From positions 1 through 64,000 of the forward strand of contig NZ_JAHBZI010000001.1 of NCBI RefSeq assembly GCF_019635515.1: a stretch of 64,000 nt of DNA, given 5' to 3'. The stretch is from Sphingomonas sp. GTDB lineage: Bacteria > Pseudomonadota > Alphaproteobacteria > Sphingomonadales > Sphingomonadaceae. The position numbers and the translations under genes are program-made. Below the pieces are notes generated by a model, which did not search any database, was not told the origin of the DNA, and saw nothing but the letters and a program-made list of their open reading frames with translations. This document shows, one piece after another, positions 51,356 through 61,278 of this stretch; the first letter of the stretch is position 1, and the number at the start of each line of letters is the position of its first letter.

Positions 51356-52264
51356 TCAGTCGTGCGAGCGCCCGAAGTCAGGCGCGGCATCGTCCTGGCC
51401 CTGCTCGATGATGCTGCGGCGCACCGCGCGGGTGCGGGTGAACAAGTCGAACAGTTCGTCGCCCTTGCCCCAGCGGATCGCGCGCTGGAGCGCCGACAGA
51501 TCCTCGGAGAAGCGCTGGAGCATCTCCAACACCCCTTCGCGGTTGGCGAGGAACACGTCGCGCCACATCGTCGGGTCGGACGCGGCGATACGGGTGAAAT
51601 CGCGAAAGCCGCCCGCCGAATATTTGATCACTTCGGACTGGGTGACTTCCTCCAGGTCCGATGCGGTGCCGACGATCGTATAGGCGATCAGGTGCGGCAA
51701 ATGGCTGGTGATCGCCAGCACCCGGTCGTGATGCCCCGGCGCCATCGTCTCGACATCGGCGCCCAGCCGCCGCCAGAATTCGGCGACGCGCTCGGTGGCC
51801 GGCGCGTCGGTGCCTTCAGGCGGGGTGACGATGCACCAGCGCCCGTGAAACAAAGAGGCGAACCCCGCCTCGGGCCCGCTATTCTCGGTTCCCGCGACCG
51901 GGTGCGCCGGTACGAACACCGCGTCCGGCAGCGCCGCGCGCACCGCCGCGACCACGCTTTCCTTGCACGACCCGACATCGCTGACGATCGCATCGCCGGG
52001 CAGATCCGTGGCGATCGCCGCCGCCGCCTCGCCCATCGCTCCGACTGGCACGCACAGAATCACCAGATCGGCATCGATCACCGCGGCGCCCGGTGTATCG
52101 GTCACATCGTCGCACAACCCGATCCGCGCTGCCGTCTCGCGCACCGCCGGATCGGCATCGTGCCCGGTCACGCGCACGCTCGGCATATGCTGCCTGATCC
52201 CGCGCGCGATCGACGAGCCGATCAGGCCCAGTCCGATGATCGTGACGCGAGAAAATGGCAGCAT
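51356..52264 (-). CDS. tyrA: prephenate (or arogenate) dehydrogenase
   Basis: The 302-residue enzyme makes 4-hydroxyphenylpyruvate or tyrosine in the aromatic amino acid pathway. It starts with a Rossmann dinucleotide motif GLGLIGSSIA (residues 11-20) and carries the HPVAGTENSG substrate loop and SHLPHLIAYTIVGTAS, all typical of the TyrA family. There is no regulatory ACT domain. It is directly coupled to hisC, whose end it meets at 52264, so the aminotransferase and dehydrogenase are one transcript. Confidence 0.93.
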   Translation of the reverse strand: MLPFSRVTIIGLGLIGSSIARGIRQHMPSVRVTGHDADPAVRETAARIGLCDDVTDTPGAAVIDADLVILCVPVGAMGEAAAAIATDLPGDAIVSDVGSCKESVVAAVRAALPDAVFVPAHPVAGTENSGPEAGFASLFHGRWCIVTPPEGTDAPATERVAEFWRRLGADVETMAPGHHDRVLAITSHLPHLIAYTIVGTASDLEEVTQSEVIKYSAGGFRDFTRIAASDPTMWRDVFLANREGVLEMLQRFSEDLSALQRAIRWGKGDELFDLFTRTRAVRRSIIEQGQDDAAPDFGRSHD

Positions 52265-53358
52265 CAGGCGCCCACGATCTCGCGAAGCGCGGCGGCGAGG
52301 CCCTGGATTTCCTCCTCAGTGCCGATGGTGATGCGCAACCCGTGCGGCAGGCCCTGCCCGGGTAGCCAGCGGACGATATAGCCCGCCTCCATCAACGCCT
52401 TGTACGCGGTCTCGGCATCCACTTCGCCTTCGAACAGGACGAGCTGGAAATTGGCCTTGGAGGGCACCGCGCGCAGGCCCTTGTTGCCCATGCTCTCGAT
52501 CTGCTCGGCGAACCACGCCCGCCATTGGCGGTTGTGCGCATAGCTATGCTCGACGAAATCCGTGGCGCCCAGCGCCGCGATCGCCGCCCGGCTCGCCCCG
52601 ATCCCGAAGGCGAAGGGCGCGCGGATGCGGTGCATCGCCGCGATCACATCCGGATGGCCATAGCCCCAGCCGACCCGCTCCGACGCCAGCCCGAAGATCT
52701 TCGAGAAGGTCCGCGTCACCAGCACATTGGGCTGGGTACGCGCGAGATCGAGCCCGCCGTCATCATCCTCCGGATCGAGATATTCGGTATAGGCTTGGTC
52801 GATCACCAGCAGCACATGGCTTGGCAGCCCGGCATGCAGCCGTGCGATTTCCGCCTTCGGTGTGTAGGTGCCGGTCGGGTTGTTCGGATTGGCGATGAAC
52901 ACCAGCCGCGTCCGCTCGGTCACCAGCGCGAGGATCGCATCGACGTCGGTCGCATAATCCTTGTCTGGCGCCACCACCGGCGTCGCCCCGACGCGCCGCG
53001 CGGCGATGTCATAGACCGCGAAGCCGTAGCGAACGTAGATCACCTCGTCGCCCGGCCCGGCATAGGCGCCCGCCGCCAGATGCAGCACCTCGTCCGAACC
53101 GGTGCCGTAGATGATTCGCGCCGCATCGAGATCGTAATGCGCGGCCAGCGCCTCGCGCAGATCATGGGCGCTGGCGTCGGGATAGCGCTCAAGCACTTCC
53201 GCCGCCCCGGCATAGGCCGCGCGTGCCACCTCGGGCGTGCCGAACGGGTTCTCGTTCGAGGAGAGCTTGGCGGCCTTTTTGCCCGAATCGGTTGTTGCGC
53301 GGCCGGGGATGTAGGGCGCTATGGCCATTACCCAGGGCTTGGGGACAGGTGCGTTCAT
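52264..53358 (-). CDS. hisC: histidinol-phosphate aminotransferase (HisC-type)
   Basis: The 364-residue fold-type I PLP enzyme has KLSSNENPFG, the PLP-contact NPNNPTGTY, the acidic LVIDQAYTEY and the Schiff-base Lys220 in TFSKIFGLASERVGWG. Next to tyrA, HisC-family enzymes often also act on phenylpyruvate or 4-hydroxyphenylpyruvate, so the role may be aromatic amino acid synthesis. The ATG at 53358 is chosen because the open frame further upstream (to 54909) overlaps the amine oxidase and has no conserved residues. Confidence 0.92.
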   Translation of the reverse strand: MNAPVPKPWVMAIAPYIPGRATTDSGKKAAKLSSNENPFGTPEVARAAYAGAAEVLERYPDASAHDLREALAAHYDLDAARIIYGTGSDEVLHLAAGAYAGPGDEVIYVRYGFAVYDIAARRVGATPVVAPDKDYATDVDAILALVTERTRLVFIANPNNPTGTYTPKAEIARLHAGLPSHVLLVIDQAYTEYLDPEDDDGGLDLARTQPNVLVTRTFSKIFGLASERVGWGYGHPDVIAAMHRIRAPFAFGIGASRAAIAALGATDFVEHSYAHNRQWRAWFAEQIESMGNKGLRAVPSKANFQLVLFEGEVDAETAYKALMEAGYIVRWLPGQGLPHGLRITIGTEEEIQGLAAALREIVGA

Positions 53359-53442
53359 GATCGCGCGGCTTGGCCGAACGGTTACCGGATGGCAAGGGTC
53401 GCACGCTAAGGCTGATCCCGGGCAAGGGATCGAGGAGGGGCA

Positions 53443-55011
53443 ATGCGGGGCAACGGGATGTTCTGGCGCGCGATGGAAATGGCGCGACGGAGCAATTTGC
53501 GCGAAGCGGGTGAAGCCCCGCCCGTGCCGGGAACCGTCGCGTCCAGCCGCCGCGCGCTGCTCAAGGCGATAGCCGCCGGTGGCGCCGCCTCGGCTTTCCC
53601 GCGGACGGCCTTTGCCCGCCCCAGATCGCCGGGTCGCGTCGCGATTGTCGGCGGCGGCATCGCCGGCCTCTCGGCGTTGCATCACCTCCGCGAAGCCGGG
53701 ATCGACGCGCGCGTCTATGAGGGGCGAAATCGTACCGGCGGGCGCATGTTCACCCATAAATCGGGCGATTGGACCTTCGAAGTCGGCGGCCAGCTGGTCA
53801 ATACCGACCATTATGACATGCAGGGCCTCGCCAGGCGCTTCGGCGTCGCGCTGGTCGATCGCAAGTCCGATCCGCACAACACCCTGACCCTCGCCAATGG
53901 CCGCTTGCTCAGCGAAGCCGAGCTCGCCGAGGGGCTGCGCGCCATCGCCGGCCAGATCGGCAAGGATGCCGACCTGCTCGACAAGCATCCCGGGCGTATT
54001 TCGAGGGCGATCGATTCGATCTCGATCCACGATTATCTCGAGCGCCACGCGCATCTGATCCGCGAGCCCTGGGCCCGGCAGCTGCTCGAAGCGACCAGCC
54101 GCACCGAATATGGCGTCGAGCCCAATCGCGCCTCGGCGATCGGCCTGATCTTCAATCTGCCGACGGTGAATGGCGAACGCGTCGAAGTGCTCGGCGGCGC
54201 CGATGAGCGCTATGTCATCCAGGGCGGCAGCAGCGCGCTGATCGAGGCGATGTCGGATCATTATGCCGACCGTATCGAGACCGGCAAGCGTCTCTCCCGG
54301 ATCGAGCGCCACGGCTCCGGCGTGCGCCTCACCTTCCTCGACGGCAGCACCGCCGAGGCCGATACGGTGATCGTCGCCGTTCCCGCGCCGCTGATGCGCC
54401 AGATCGATTATCGCATTCCGCTGCCCGCCGCGTGGCGCGCCTTCATCGCCGAGATGGATCTGGGCTTTAACGAGAAGGTCCAGTCGGGCACCAATGCCAC
54501 CCCGTGGAAAGGCCCGATGGGAGTCGGCGGCGAGCTGTGGCAGACCGCTGCCGGAGATGGCTGGGCCTTGGGCTGGGACGGCAGCGTCCACCGCAAGGAC
54601 GGGATTTCGCCGGTCTGGACTTGGTTCCTCGGCGGTGACGAGGTCACGGAGGCGCAGGCGCTCAAGCCCGCCGAGCTCGCCGCCAGATTCGCCGCCAGCG
54701 CCGCGCCGGCGATCCCCGGCCTGATCGAAGCCGCCACCGGCCCCTTCGCCCGCACCAACTGGCACGCCCAGGCGCTGACCCTCGGCGCCTATGTGAATTA
54801 CGCCCCCGGCCAGCTCAGCCGCTTCGCGCATCTGCTCTATATCGATTCGGACAATCCGGCCGAGCGACAGGCATCGGGCGCCGGCCGCGTCTGGTTCGCC
54901 GGCGAGCATCTCTCGGACGCTTTCCCCGGCTATATGAACGGGGCGGCGGAGACCGGGCGGATGGCGGTGGAGGCGATCCTCGGCACGCGGATCGGCGCCA
55001 AGGCCGCTTGA
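53443..55011 (+). CDS. FAD-dependent amine oxidase-like protein
   Basis: The 522-residue flavoprotein has a dinucleotide-binding motif at residues 70-76 (GGGIAGL, within VAIVGGGIAGLSALHH), the NRTGGRM motif, and the C-terminal GAAETGRMAVEAI that closes the FAD site. Residues 35-60 look like a twin-Arg signal (SSRRALLKAIAAGGAASAF), but it begins unusually far from the start, so either the real start is downstream or the N-terminal extension is retained. It could be a monoamine or protoporphyrinogen-type oxidase; the substrate is not visible. Confidence 0.85.
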   Translation: MRGNGMFWRAMEMARRSNLREAGEAPPVPGTVASSRRALLKAIAAGGAASAFPRTAFARPRSPGRVAIVGGGIAGLSALHHLREAGIDARVYEGRNRTGGRMFTHKSGDWTFEVGGQLVNTDHYDMQGLARRFGVALVDRKSDPHNTLTLANGRLLSEAELAEGLRAIAGQIGKDADLLDKHPGRISRAIDSISIHDYLERHAHLIREPWARQLLEATSRTEYGVEPNRASAIGLIFNLPTVNGERVEVLGGADERYVIQGGSSALIEAMSDHYADRIETGKRLSRIERHGSGVRLTFLDGSTAEADTVIVAVPAPLMRQIDYRIPLPAAWRAFIAEMDLGFNEKVQSGTNATPWKGPMGVGGELWQTAAGDGWALGWDGSVHRKDGISPVWTWFLGGDEVTEAQALKPAELAARFAASAAPAIPGLIEAATGPFARTNWHAQALTLGAYVNYAPGQLSRFAHLLYIDSDNPAERQASGAGRVWFAGEHLSDAFPGYMNGAAETGRMAVEAILGTRIGAKAA

Positions 55012-55042
55012 ACCGCGGGGCTGCGGCCCCTAGTCGGCAATT

Positions 55043-56161
55043 ATGTCCGACGACGCCCGCTTCGGGCTTGCCCGCACCGTCACGTTGCCGGGGCCGCTGC
55101 GCCTCGATGGCGGCGCGCTGCTGTCGCCGGTCGACATCGCCTATGAAACCTATGGCGCGCTCAATGCCGACGCCAGCAACGCCATCCTGATCTGCCACGC
55201 GCTGACCGGCGACCAGCATGTCGCCTCGGATCACCCCGTCACCGGCAAGCCCGGCTGGTGGACGCGGATGGTCGGTCCGGGCAAGCCGATCGATACCGGC
55301 CGTTATTTCGTGATCTGCTCGAACGTGCTGGGCTCCTGCCTCGGCTCGTCCGGTCCGGCGAGCATCAATCCCGCGACCAACCGGCCGTGGGGCATGGCCT
55401 TTCCGGTCATCACCATCCGCGACATGGTCCGCGCCCAGGCGATGCTGCTCGATCATCTCGGCGTCGAGCGGCTGTTCGCGGTGGTCGGCGGATCGATGGG
55501 CGGGATGCAGGCGCTGAGCTGGGCGGCGACCTTTCCCGAGCGCACCGCCTCGGCGATCGTCATCGCCAGCGCCGCGCGCCATTCGGCGCAGAACATCGCC
55601 TTCCACGAAGTCGGGCGGCAGGCGATCATGGCCGATCCCAATTGGCGCGAGGGCGCCTATTATGCCGATGGCGCCCCGCCCTCGGCTGGCCTGGCGGTGG
55701 CGCGCATGGCCGCGCACATCACCTATCTGTCCGAAGCCGGGCTCACCGCCAAGTTCGGCCGCAAGCTGCAGAGCCGCGAGCAGAAGACCTTCGGCTTCGA
55801 CGCCGATTTCCAGGTCGAGAGCTATCTGCGTCATCAGGGCCTGAGCTTCGTCGAGCGCTTCGACGCCAACTCCTATCTCTACATCACCCGCGCGCTCGAC
55901 TATTTCGATCTGGCCGAGGAGCACGGCACCCTCGCCAATGCTTTCAAGGGCTCTTCCACCCGCTTCTGCCTGGTCAGTTTCGACACCGACTGGCTTTACC
56001 CCACCAGCGAATCGCGCAGCATCGTCCATGCCCTCAACGCGGCGGGCGCGGCGGCCAGCTTCGTCGAGCTCAGCTCGCCCTTCGGTCATGACGCGTTCCT
56101 GCTCGAAAGCCCCGAGCTCGACCGCGTCATCCATGGCTTTCTGAGCGCGGGAGCCCGATGA
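55043..56161 (+). CDS. metX: homoserine O-acetyltransferase
   Basis: The 372-residue alpha/beta hydrolase-fold enzyme activates homoserine for methionine synthesis. The triad is Ser151 ([10 protein letters not shown]), Asp316 (FDTDWLYP) and His349 (FGHDAFL); [11 protein letters not shown] and [16 protein letters not shown] are further signatures. Whether acetyl-CoA or succinyl-CoA is used cannot be told by name alone. The stop overlaps the following acetyltransferase gene. Confidence 0.96.
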   Translation: MSDDARFGLARTVTLPGPLRLDGGALLSPVDIAYETYGALNADASNAILICHALTGDQHVASDHPVTGKPGWWTRMVGPGKPIDTGRYFVICSNVLGSCLGSSGPASINPATNRPWGMAFPVITIRDMVRAQAMLLDHLGVERLFAVVGGSMGGMQALSWAATFPERTASAIVIASAARHSAQNIAFHEVGRQAIMADPNWREGAYYADGAPPSAGLAVARMAAHITYLSEAGLTAKFGRKLQSREQKTFGFDADFQVESYLRHQGLSFVERFDANSYLYITRALDYFDLAEEHGTLANAFKGSSTRFCLVSFDTDWLYPTSESRSIVHALNAAGAAASFVELSSPFGHDAFLLESPELDRVIHGFLSAGAR

Positions 56162-56589
56162 TGCGCATCTCCTTCGACGCCTCCGAACTCGATATTGACC
56201 TGATCCACGCCTTTCTCAGCGGCGCCTATTGGTCGGTCGGCATCCCGCGCCACACCGTCGAGCGGGCGATTGCCGGATCGCTGTGCGTCGCCGCGTTCGA
56301 GGCCGACGAGGCGGGCGAGGACGAGCAGATCGGTTTCGCCCGCGTGATCAGCGACCGGGCGACTTTCGCCTATCTCGCCGATGTGTTCGTGCTGCCCGCG
56401 CATCGCGGCAAGCATGTCGCCCGGGCGATGATCCAGGCGCTCCAAGATCACCCAGAGCTGCAGGGCCTGCGCCGCTGGGCGCTGTTCACCCGCGACATGC
56501 AGCCGCTCTACGCCAGGCTGGGTTGGAAGGCGTATCCCAACCCCGAGCGGCTTATGGTTCGCGACGATCCGGATATCTATTCGCGATGA
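56158..56589 (+). CDS. GNAT-family N-acetyltransferase
   Basis: The 143-residue protein has a GNAT fold: [20 protein letters not shown], then the acetyl-CoA loop [17 protein letters not shown] and the ending [16 protein letters not shown]. The acceptor is unknown. Two ATG codons are adjacent at 56158 and 56161; both overlap the metX stop, and the gene also overlaps metW, so the three are translated together. Confidence 0.9.
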   Translation: MMRISFDASELDIDLIHAFLSGAYWSVGIPRHTVERAIAGSLCVAAFEADEAGEDEQIGFARVISDRATFAYLADVFVLPAHRGKHVARAMIQALQDHPELQGLRRWALFTRDMQPLYARLGWKAYPNPERLMVRDDPDIYSR

Positions 56590-57173
56590 GCTTGCGCCCC
56601 GATCTCGCGATCATCGCCGCCAACGTCGCCAGGGGCAGCCGCGTCCTCGACATCGGCTGTGGCGACGGCGCGTTGATGGCGGCGCTCCGCGACCAGCGTC
56701 AATGCGATGCGCGGGGCCTCGAACTCGACGCTGGCGACGTCGCCTCGGCGGTCGCGCGCGGGCTCTCGGTGGTGCAGGGCGATGCCGATAGCGATCTCGC
56801 CGATTATCCCGACGCCAGCTTCGATTACGCGATCCTAAGCCAGACGCTGCAGACGACGATGCGCCCCGATTGGGTGCTCGATCAACTCCTGCGCATCGGC
56901 ACCCGCGCCTTCGTATCCTTCCCCAATTTCGCACACTGGCGCGTGCGCGCGTCGCTGCTGTGGGGCGGGCGGATGCCGGTCACGCGGCTGCTGCCCTTGC
57001 CGTGGTATGCGACCCCCAACATCCACCACGTCACCATCGACGACTTTCGCGCGCTGCTGAAGGAGCGCGGGATCACGATCGAGGGTTGCTGGTTCCTTCA
57101 GGGCGACAAGCACAAGGGCGCGGGGCTCGCCAATCTCCTCGCCGAGCACGCCGTGTTCCTGCTGCGCAGATGA
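56586..57173 (+). CDS. metW: methionine biosynthesis protein MetW
   Basis: The 195-residue protein is a class I methyltransferase fold (VLDIGCGDGALMAALRDQRQ, then GLELDAGDV) with the MetW features SQTLQTTMRPDWVLDQLLRI, SFPNFAHWRVR and LPWYATPNIHHVTIDDFRAL. MetW forms a complex with MetX that is needed for or speeds up acyl transfer to homoserine. It overlaps the GNAT gene by four bases and the next gene likewise. Confidence 0.95.
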   Translation: MSLRPDLAIIAANVARGSRVLDIGCGDGALMAALRDQRQCDARGLELDAGDVASAVARGLSVVQGDADSDLADYPDASFDYAILSQTLQTTMRPDWVLDQLLRIGTRAFVSFPNFAHWRVRASLLWGGRMPVTRLLPLPWYATPNIHHVTIDDFRALLKERGITIEGCWFLQGDKHKGAGLANLLAEHAVFLLRR

Positions 57174-58030
57174 GCGAGCGCTCGATCCTCGCGCTACACA
57201 GCGCCCATCGCGACGATATCGGCGATCTCATCACCAGGCGTCCGCTGCCCGGTCCGCGCACCGGCAATGTCGGCGCGTTCCTGTTCCTCAACCATCACGG
57301 GCCGCAGACCTATGGCCCGAACAATCACGGCTTGCCGTTCGGCCCGCATCCGCATCGCGGTTTCGAGACGGTGACCTTTATCCTCGCAGGCGAGCTCGCC
57401 CATACCGATTCGGCGGGGCACGAGAGCGTCATTCGTGCCGGCGGGGTGCAGTGGATGACCGCGGGCAGCGGCATCGTCCATGCCGAGGTTTCGCCCGCCG
57501 CGTTCAAGCGCGATGGCGGCGAGATGGAGATCCTCCAGCTGTGGCTGAACCTCCCCGCCGCCCTCAAGATGACGCCGCCGCGCTATGTCGGCGCGCAGGC
57601 CGATGCGATCCCCGTCATTTCGGCGACGCACGCAAAGGTGCACCTGCTTGCCGGCGAATATGCGGGCGTAACCGGCGCGATCGCATCGCTGACCGGCACG
57701 TTTCTGTGCTGGGTCGAGGCGGAAGCGGGCGCGGAAATCCGTTTCGATGGTCTCACCCGTCGCGACGTGTTCCTCTATTCGGCGCGCGGCGCGTGCGAGG
57801 TCGGCGGCGTGCCGGTCCCGCACTTCAATCTCGCGCAACTGAGCGACGGCGATTCGCTCACCATCACCACGACCGAGCCCGCTCTATTCCTGTTCGGCCA
57901 TGCCGCGCCGATCGACGAACCGATCGTCGCGCACGGCCCGTTTGTGATGAACACTCCCCAGGAAATCCGCCAGGCCTTCGCCGATTATCAGGCCGGCAAG
58001 TTCGGCATGGCCGAGATCAGCGAGCTTTAG
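57170..58030 (+). CDS. pirin-family bicupin protein
   Basis: The 286-residue protein has two cupin domains; the metal site is in FGPHPHRGFETVTFIL (residues about 57-73) with a later TAGSGIVHAE. Pirins are often quercetinase-like or redox-sensing regulators; no specific role is visible. It is translationally coupled to metW and converges on the lipoprotein gene, with their stops overlapping. Confidence 0.9.
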   Translation: MSERSILALHSAHRDDIGDLITRRPLPGPRTGNVGAFLFLNHHGPQTYGPNNHGLPFGPHPHRGFETVTFILAGELAHTDSAGHESVIRAGGVQWMTAGSGIVHAEVSPAAFKRDGGEMEILQLWLNLPAALKMTPPRYVGAQADAIPVISATHAKVHLLAGEYAGVTGAIASLTGTFLCWVEAEAGAEIRFDGLTRRDVFLYSARGACEVGGVPVPHFNLAQLSDGDSLTITTTEPALFLFGHAAPIDEPIVAHGPFVMNTPQEIRQAFADYQAGKFGMAEISEL

Positions 58031-58467
58031 AGCTTGCCCCAATTGATGGTCACGCGCGTGCCCGATCCTTCGGGTTCGACGAGCACCATGAGGCTGCGCT
58101 TGGTGGTCTCTCCCGCCGAATACATCTTGTCGGTGAGCAGGCGCTGGCCGAGCCCCGAGGCATTGGCCTGTTCGCGCGACCAGGCGAGCGCGACGTTGGG
58201 GGCGGCGGCGGTGGTGTAGATGATCGTTCCGCTCTGCTGGCCGCCTTCGCCGCCGTCGGAGGTGCAAATCGTGATTTTCGCGTCGCCATAGACCGGCACG
58301 AAATCGGGCTTCTTGCCGCATTCGACCGCCGCCGTCTGGTTGGCCGGAGTCCCCTCGGCCGCTGCGGCCGCGACATTCTGCGCCGCCGGATCGCTCGTGC
58401 CCGAAGTCTTCGCGCCGCCGCCGCACGCGGCGAGCAGCATCGTCAGTCCCAGTGCCGCGAACCGCAT
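58027..58467 (-). CDS. hypothetical lipoprotein
   Basis: The 146-residue protein has a short signal sequence with lipobox LLAAC (Cys15) and an Ala/Thr-rich linker. The rest is a beta-rich domain with two Cys (AVECGKKPDFVP and ITICTSDGGEGG) that could form a disulfide. No family is recognised. It ends convergently with the pirin gene and follows ssb on the same strand. Confidence 0.7.
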   Translation of the reverse strand: MRFAALGLTMLLAACGGGAKTSGTSDPAAQNVAAAAAEGTPANQTAAVECGKKPDFVPVYGDAKITICTSDGGEGGQQSGTIIYTTAAAPNVALAWSREQANASGLGQRLLTDKMYSAGETTKRSLMVLVEPEGSGTRVTINWGKL

Positions 58468-58482
58468 GGCCGAACCTCCAGT

Positions 58483-59022
58483 TTAGAACGGAACGTCGTC
58501 GTCGAGATCGTCGGGGAAGCCGCCGCCGAAATTGCCGCCGCTCTTCTGTCCGCCGCTGTTGAAATTGCCGCCACCGCCGCGGCTCGACGACTGGCCGGCG
58601 AAATCGTCGCCGCCGCCCCAATCGTCACCGCCGCCTGCGCTGCGCCCGCCACCTTGGCCACCGCCACCGGGCGCGCCGTCGAGCATCGTCAGCACCGAAT
58701 TGAAGCCTTGCAGCACGATCTCGGTCGAATATTTCTCGACGCCGGCCTGATCGGTCCATTTCCGGGTCTGCAGCGCGCCTTCGATATAGACCTTGCTGCC
58801 CTTGCGCAGATAGCGCTCGGCAACGTTGGCAAGGCCCTCGTTGAAGATCGCGACCGAATGCCATTCGGTCTTTTCCTTGCGCTCGCCGGTGTTGCGGTCC
58901 TTCCAGCTTTCGCTGGTGGCGATGCGCAGGTTGACCACTTTGCCGCCATTCTGGAAGCTGCGCGATTCGGGGTCGCGGCCGAGATTGCCGACGAGAATGA
59001 CTTTGTTGACGCTGCCCGCCAT
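58483..59022 (-). CDS. ssb: single-stranded DNA-binding protein
   Basis: The 179-residue protein has the OB fold ([40 protein letters not shown] and [16 protein letters not shown]; about residues 1-112) and a Gly-rich disordered linker ending in the acidic protein-interaction tip DDDVPF. It binds single-stranded DNA during replication and repair. The longer frame upstream is not used. Confidence 0.97.
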   Translation of the reverse strand: MAGSVNKVILVGNLGRDPESRSFQNGGKVVNLRIATSESWKDRNTGERKEKTEWHSVAIFNEGLANVAERYLRKGSKVYIEGALQTRKWTDQAGVEKYSTEIVLQGFNSVLTMLDGAPGGGGQGGGRSAGGGDDWGGGDDFAGQSSSRGGGGNFNSGGQKSGGNFGGGFPDDLDDDVPF

Positions 59023-59110
59023 GAACTGTCTCGCTTGTAAAAGAATCTGGAGGAACGGCTAACCCGCGCGGCGGCGTCGGGCAACCGACCACCTCCAAAA
59101 ACTGTGGACG

Positions 59111-60961
59111 CTACAGCCCCAGCGCCACCGCGCTCCAATAGGTGATCCCGGCCGCGATATAGGCCAGCGTGAAGAGATAGCCGATCATGAAGGCCGGCCA
59201 CCGCCAGCCATTGGTCTCGCGCCGCGTCACCGCGATCGTCGAGATGCATTGCGGCGCGAACACGAACCATATCAGGAATGCCAGCGCGGTCGGCAGGCTC
59301 CAGCGCGCGCGCAGATTGTCGCGGATCGTCTGTTGCCCGGCATCGCCCTCGGGATCGTCGACGGCATAGACGGTGCCGATCGCCGCCACCGCGACTTCGC
59401 GCGCCGCCATCGCCGGGATAAGCGCCAGCGCGATGTCGCGGTTGAAGCCGATCGGCTTGACGACGACCTCGATCCCGTTGGCGACGCGCCCGGCCACCGA
59501 ATAATCGACCTGGCTCACGCCCTCGGGCGCCTTCGGAAAGCTGAGCAACGCCCACAATATGATGGTGGTGACGAGGATGATCGAGCCGGCCCGCTTGAGG
59601 AAGATCGCGGCGCGCTGCCACAGTCCCAGCAGCACGTCGCGCAGCCGCGGCAGCTGGTACTTCGGCATTTCCATCATGAAGCCGCTGGTCGCGCCCTTGG
59701 TCACCGTCCGGCGCAGGAAGAACGCCGCGCAGAACGCGCCGATGATCCCGAAGATATAGAGCCCGAACAGCACCAGCCCCTGCAGCCCGATTCCGGGCCC
59801 CACCGCGCGATCGGGAATCATCGCGCCGATGATGATCGTATAGACCGGCAATCGCGCCGAGCAGGTGGTCAGCGGCGCGATCAGGATGGTGGTCAGCCGC
59901 TCCTTCTCGTCGCTGATCGTCCGCGTCGCCATGATCCCCGGCACCGCGCAGGCGAAGCTGGAGAGCAAGGGGATGAACGCCCGCCCCGACAGGCCGACAC
60001 TCGCCATCACCCGGTCCATCAGAAACGCGGCGCGGACCATATAGCCGCTCGCCTCCAGCACGAGGATGAAGCCGAACAGGATCAGGATCTGCGGCAGGAA
60101 CACCACCACCGCGCCGACGCCGGCGATCACGCCATCGACGACGAGCGACTCGATGAACCCGGCGGGCAATATCTCGCTGGCCCTTGCCGCCAGCCACGCC
60201 ATCCCGCTCTCGATCCAGCCGATCGGCGCTTCGGACCAGGCGAACACCGCCTGGAACATCACGAACATCAGTGCGAGCAGCAATGCCGTGCCTAACACCG
60301 GATGCAGCGCGATCGAATCGATCCGGTGCGTCCAGCGGCGACCGGCGGTTTCCGAGATCGTCGCGGCGAGCGCGATCTGGCGGGCGCGGCGCTGGAGCAC
60401 GACGATCTCGTGCTGCACGCCCGGCCCCGGCCGCACCGTGTGCACACCGGTCACGACTTCGCCGAGCCGCGTCTTGAGTTCCTCCAGACCGCGCTTGCGA
60501 ACCGCCACGGTCGCCACCACCGGCACGCCGAGCTCGCGCTCGAGCGCCGCCGGATCGAGCTCAAGCCCGTCGCGCCTCGCCAGATCGATCATGTTGAGCG
60601 CCACCACGATCGGCAGCCCCAAGGCGATCAGCTGCAGGGCGAAACGCAGATGGTTGTCGAGGTTCGAGGCATCGACCACCACCACGATCGCATCGGGCAG
60701 CCGCTCGCCGTCCTGCCGCCCGACCAGCACGTCGCGCGTCACCTGCTCGTCGGGGCTGGAAGGATCGAGGCTATAGGCGCCGGGCAGGTCGAGCAGCTCG
60801 ATCGGCCGCCCGTCCGGCAAAGTCAGCCGTCCGGCATGCCGCTCGACGGTGACGCCGGGATAGTTGCCGACCTTCTGGCGCGCGCCGGTCAACGCGTTGA
60901 ACAGCGCGCTTTTGCCGGCATTGGGGTTGCCGACCAGCGCAACCAGCGGTGTCTGGCTCAT
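59111..60961 (-). CDS. feoB: ferrous iron transporter FeoB
   Basis: The 616-residue protein has an N-terminal G domain (G1 GNPNAGKS at residues 11-18, G3 DLPGAYSL, G4 NMID) and a membrane part with two Gate motifs (for example IPLLSSFACAVPGIMATRTI). It imports Fe(II). It is shorter than the 700-plus-residue E. coli form but has both gates. The start overlaps feoA by four bases. Confidence 0.95.
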   Translation of the reverse strand: MSQTPLVALVGNPNAGKSALFNALTGARQKVGNYPGVTVERHAGRLTLPDGRPIELLDLPGAYSLDPSSPDEQVTRDVLVGRQDGERLPDAIVVVVDASNLDNHLRFALQLIALGLPIVVALNMIDLARRDGLELDPAALERELGVPVVATVAVRKRGLEELKTRLGEVVTGVHTVRPGPGVQHEIVVLQRRARQIALAATISETAGRRWTHRIDSIALHPVLGTALLLALMFVMFQAVFAWSEAPIGWIESGMAWLAARASEILPAGFIESLVVDGVIAGVGAVVVFLPQILILFGFILVLEASGYMVRAAFLMDRVMASVGLSGRAFIPLLSSFACAVPGIMATRTISDEKERLTTILIAPLTTCSARLPVYTIIIGAMIPDRAVGPGIGLQGLVLFGLYIFGIIGAFCAAFFLRRTVTKGATSGFMMEMPKYQLPRLRDVLLGLWQRAAIFLKRAGSIILVTTIILWALLSFPKAPEGVSQVDYSVAGRVANGIEVVVKPIGFNRDIALALIPAMAAREVAVAAIGTVYAVDDPEGDAGQQTIRDNLRARWSLPTALAFLIWFVFAPQCISTIAVTRRETNGWRWPAFMIGYLFTLAYIAAGITYWSAVALGL

Positions 60962-61233
60962 GCCGGGTTCGGCTGCACGTGGATCGCCGCCGCGACATGG
61001 CGGCGCAGCGCGACGGTCATCCGTCCGATTCGCGCCGCGACCGGCCCCTGCCCGAGCAGTCCCGAGCGATGCAGCAATTCGACCTCGACGCCTTCATCGA
61101 GCCCCAGCTCGCGCAGCCGCCGCGCTTCGGGTTCGCTCAGCGCGTGCCAATCGACCGCCGAGACGGTGCCGGGATGCAGGCGGGCAAGCTGGGCAAGGCG
61201 CGTGGGCGGGGGAATCGTCGCGGGGGCATTCAT
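60958..61233 (-). CDS. feoA: ferrous iron transport protein FeoA
   Basis: The 91-residue SH3-like protein has the FeoA pattern (RRLRELGLDEGVEVELLHRS, then the VAARIGRMTVALRRHVAAAI segment). FeoA assists FeoB. I take the ATG at 61233; two in-frame starts further upstream (to 61251) would overlap the candidate Fur site. Confidence 0.88.
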   Translation of the reverse strand: MNAPATIPPPTRLAQLARLHPGTVSAVDWHALSEPEARRLRELGLDEGVEVELLHRSGLLGQGPVAARIGRMTVALRRHVAAAIHVQPNPA

Positions 61234-61238
61234 GATGC

Positions 61239-61257
61239 GAGTGATTATCAATAACGC
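61239..61257 (-). promoter_or_regulatory. candidate Fur-type iron box and promoter of feoAB
   Basis: On the minus strand TTATTGATAATCAC contains the nine-base core TGATAATCA, identical to the centre of the enteric Fur box, and GATAAT could be the -10 element. It lies six to 24 bases before the feoA ATG at 61233, in a 45-base gap after the COQ9 gene. Confidence 0.5.
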
Positions 61258-61278
61258 GTGGCCAGCGCTAGTGGCGCG

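Noticed and set aside
53359..54909. An N-terminal extension of hisC of more than 500 residues on the minus strand
   Set aside because: It lies opposite the amine oxidase gene and has no conserved residues; HisC homologues start near the ATG at 53358.
55012..55042. A SAM riboswitch in front of metX
   Set aside because: Only 31 bases separate the upstream gene and metX, too short for any known SAM riboswitch.
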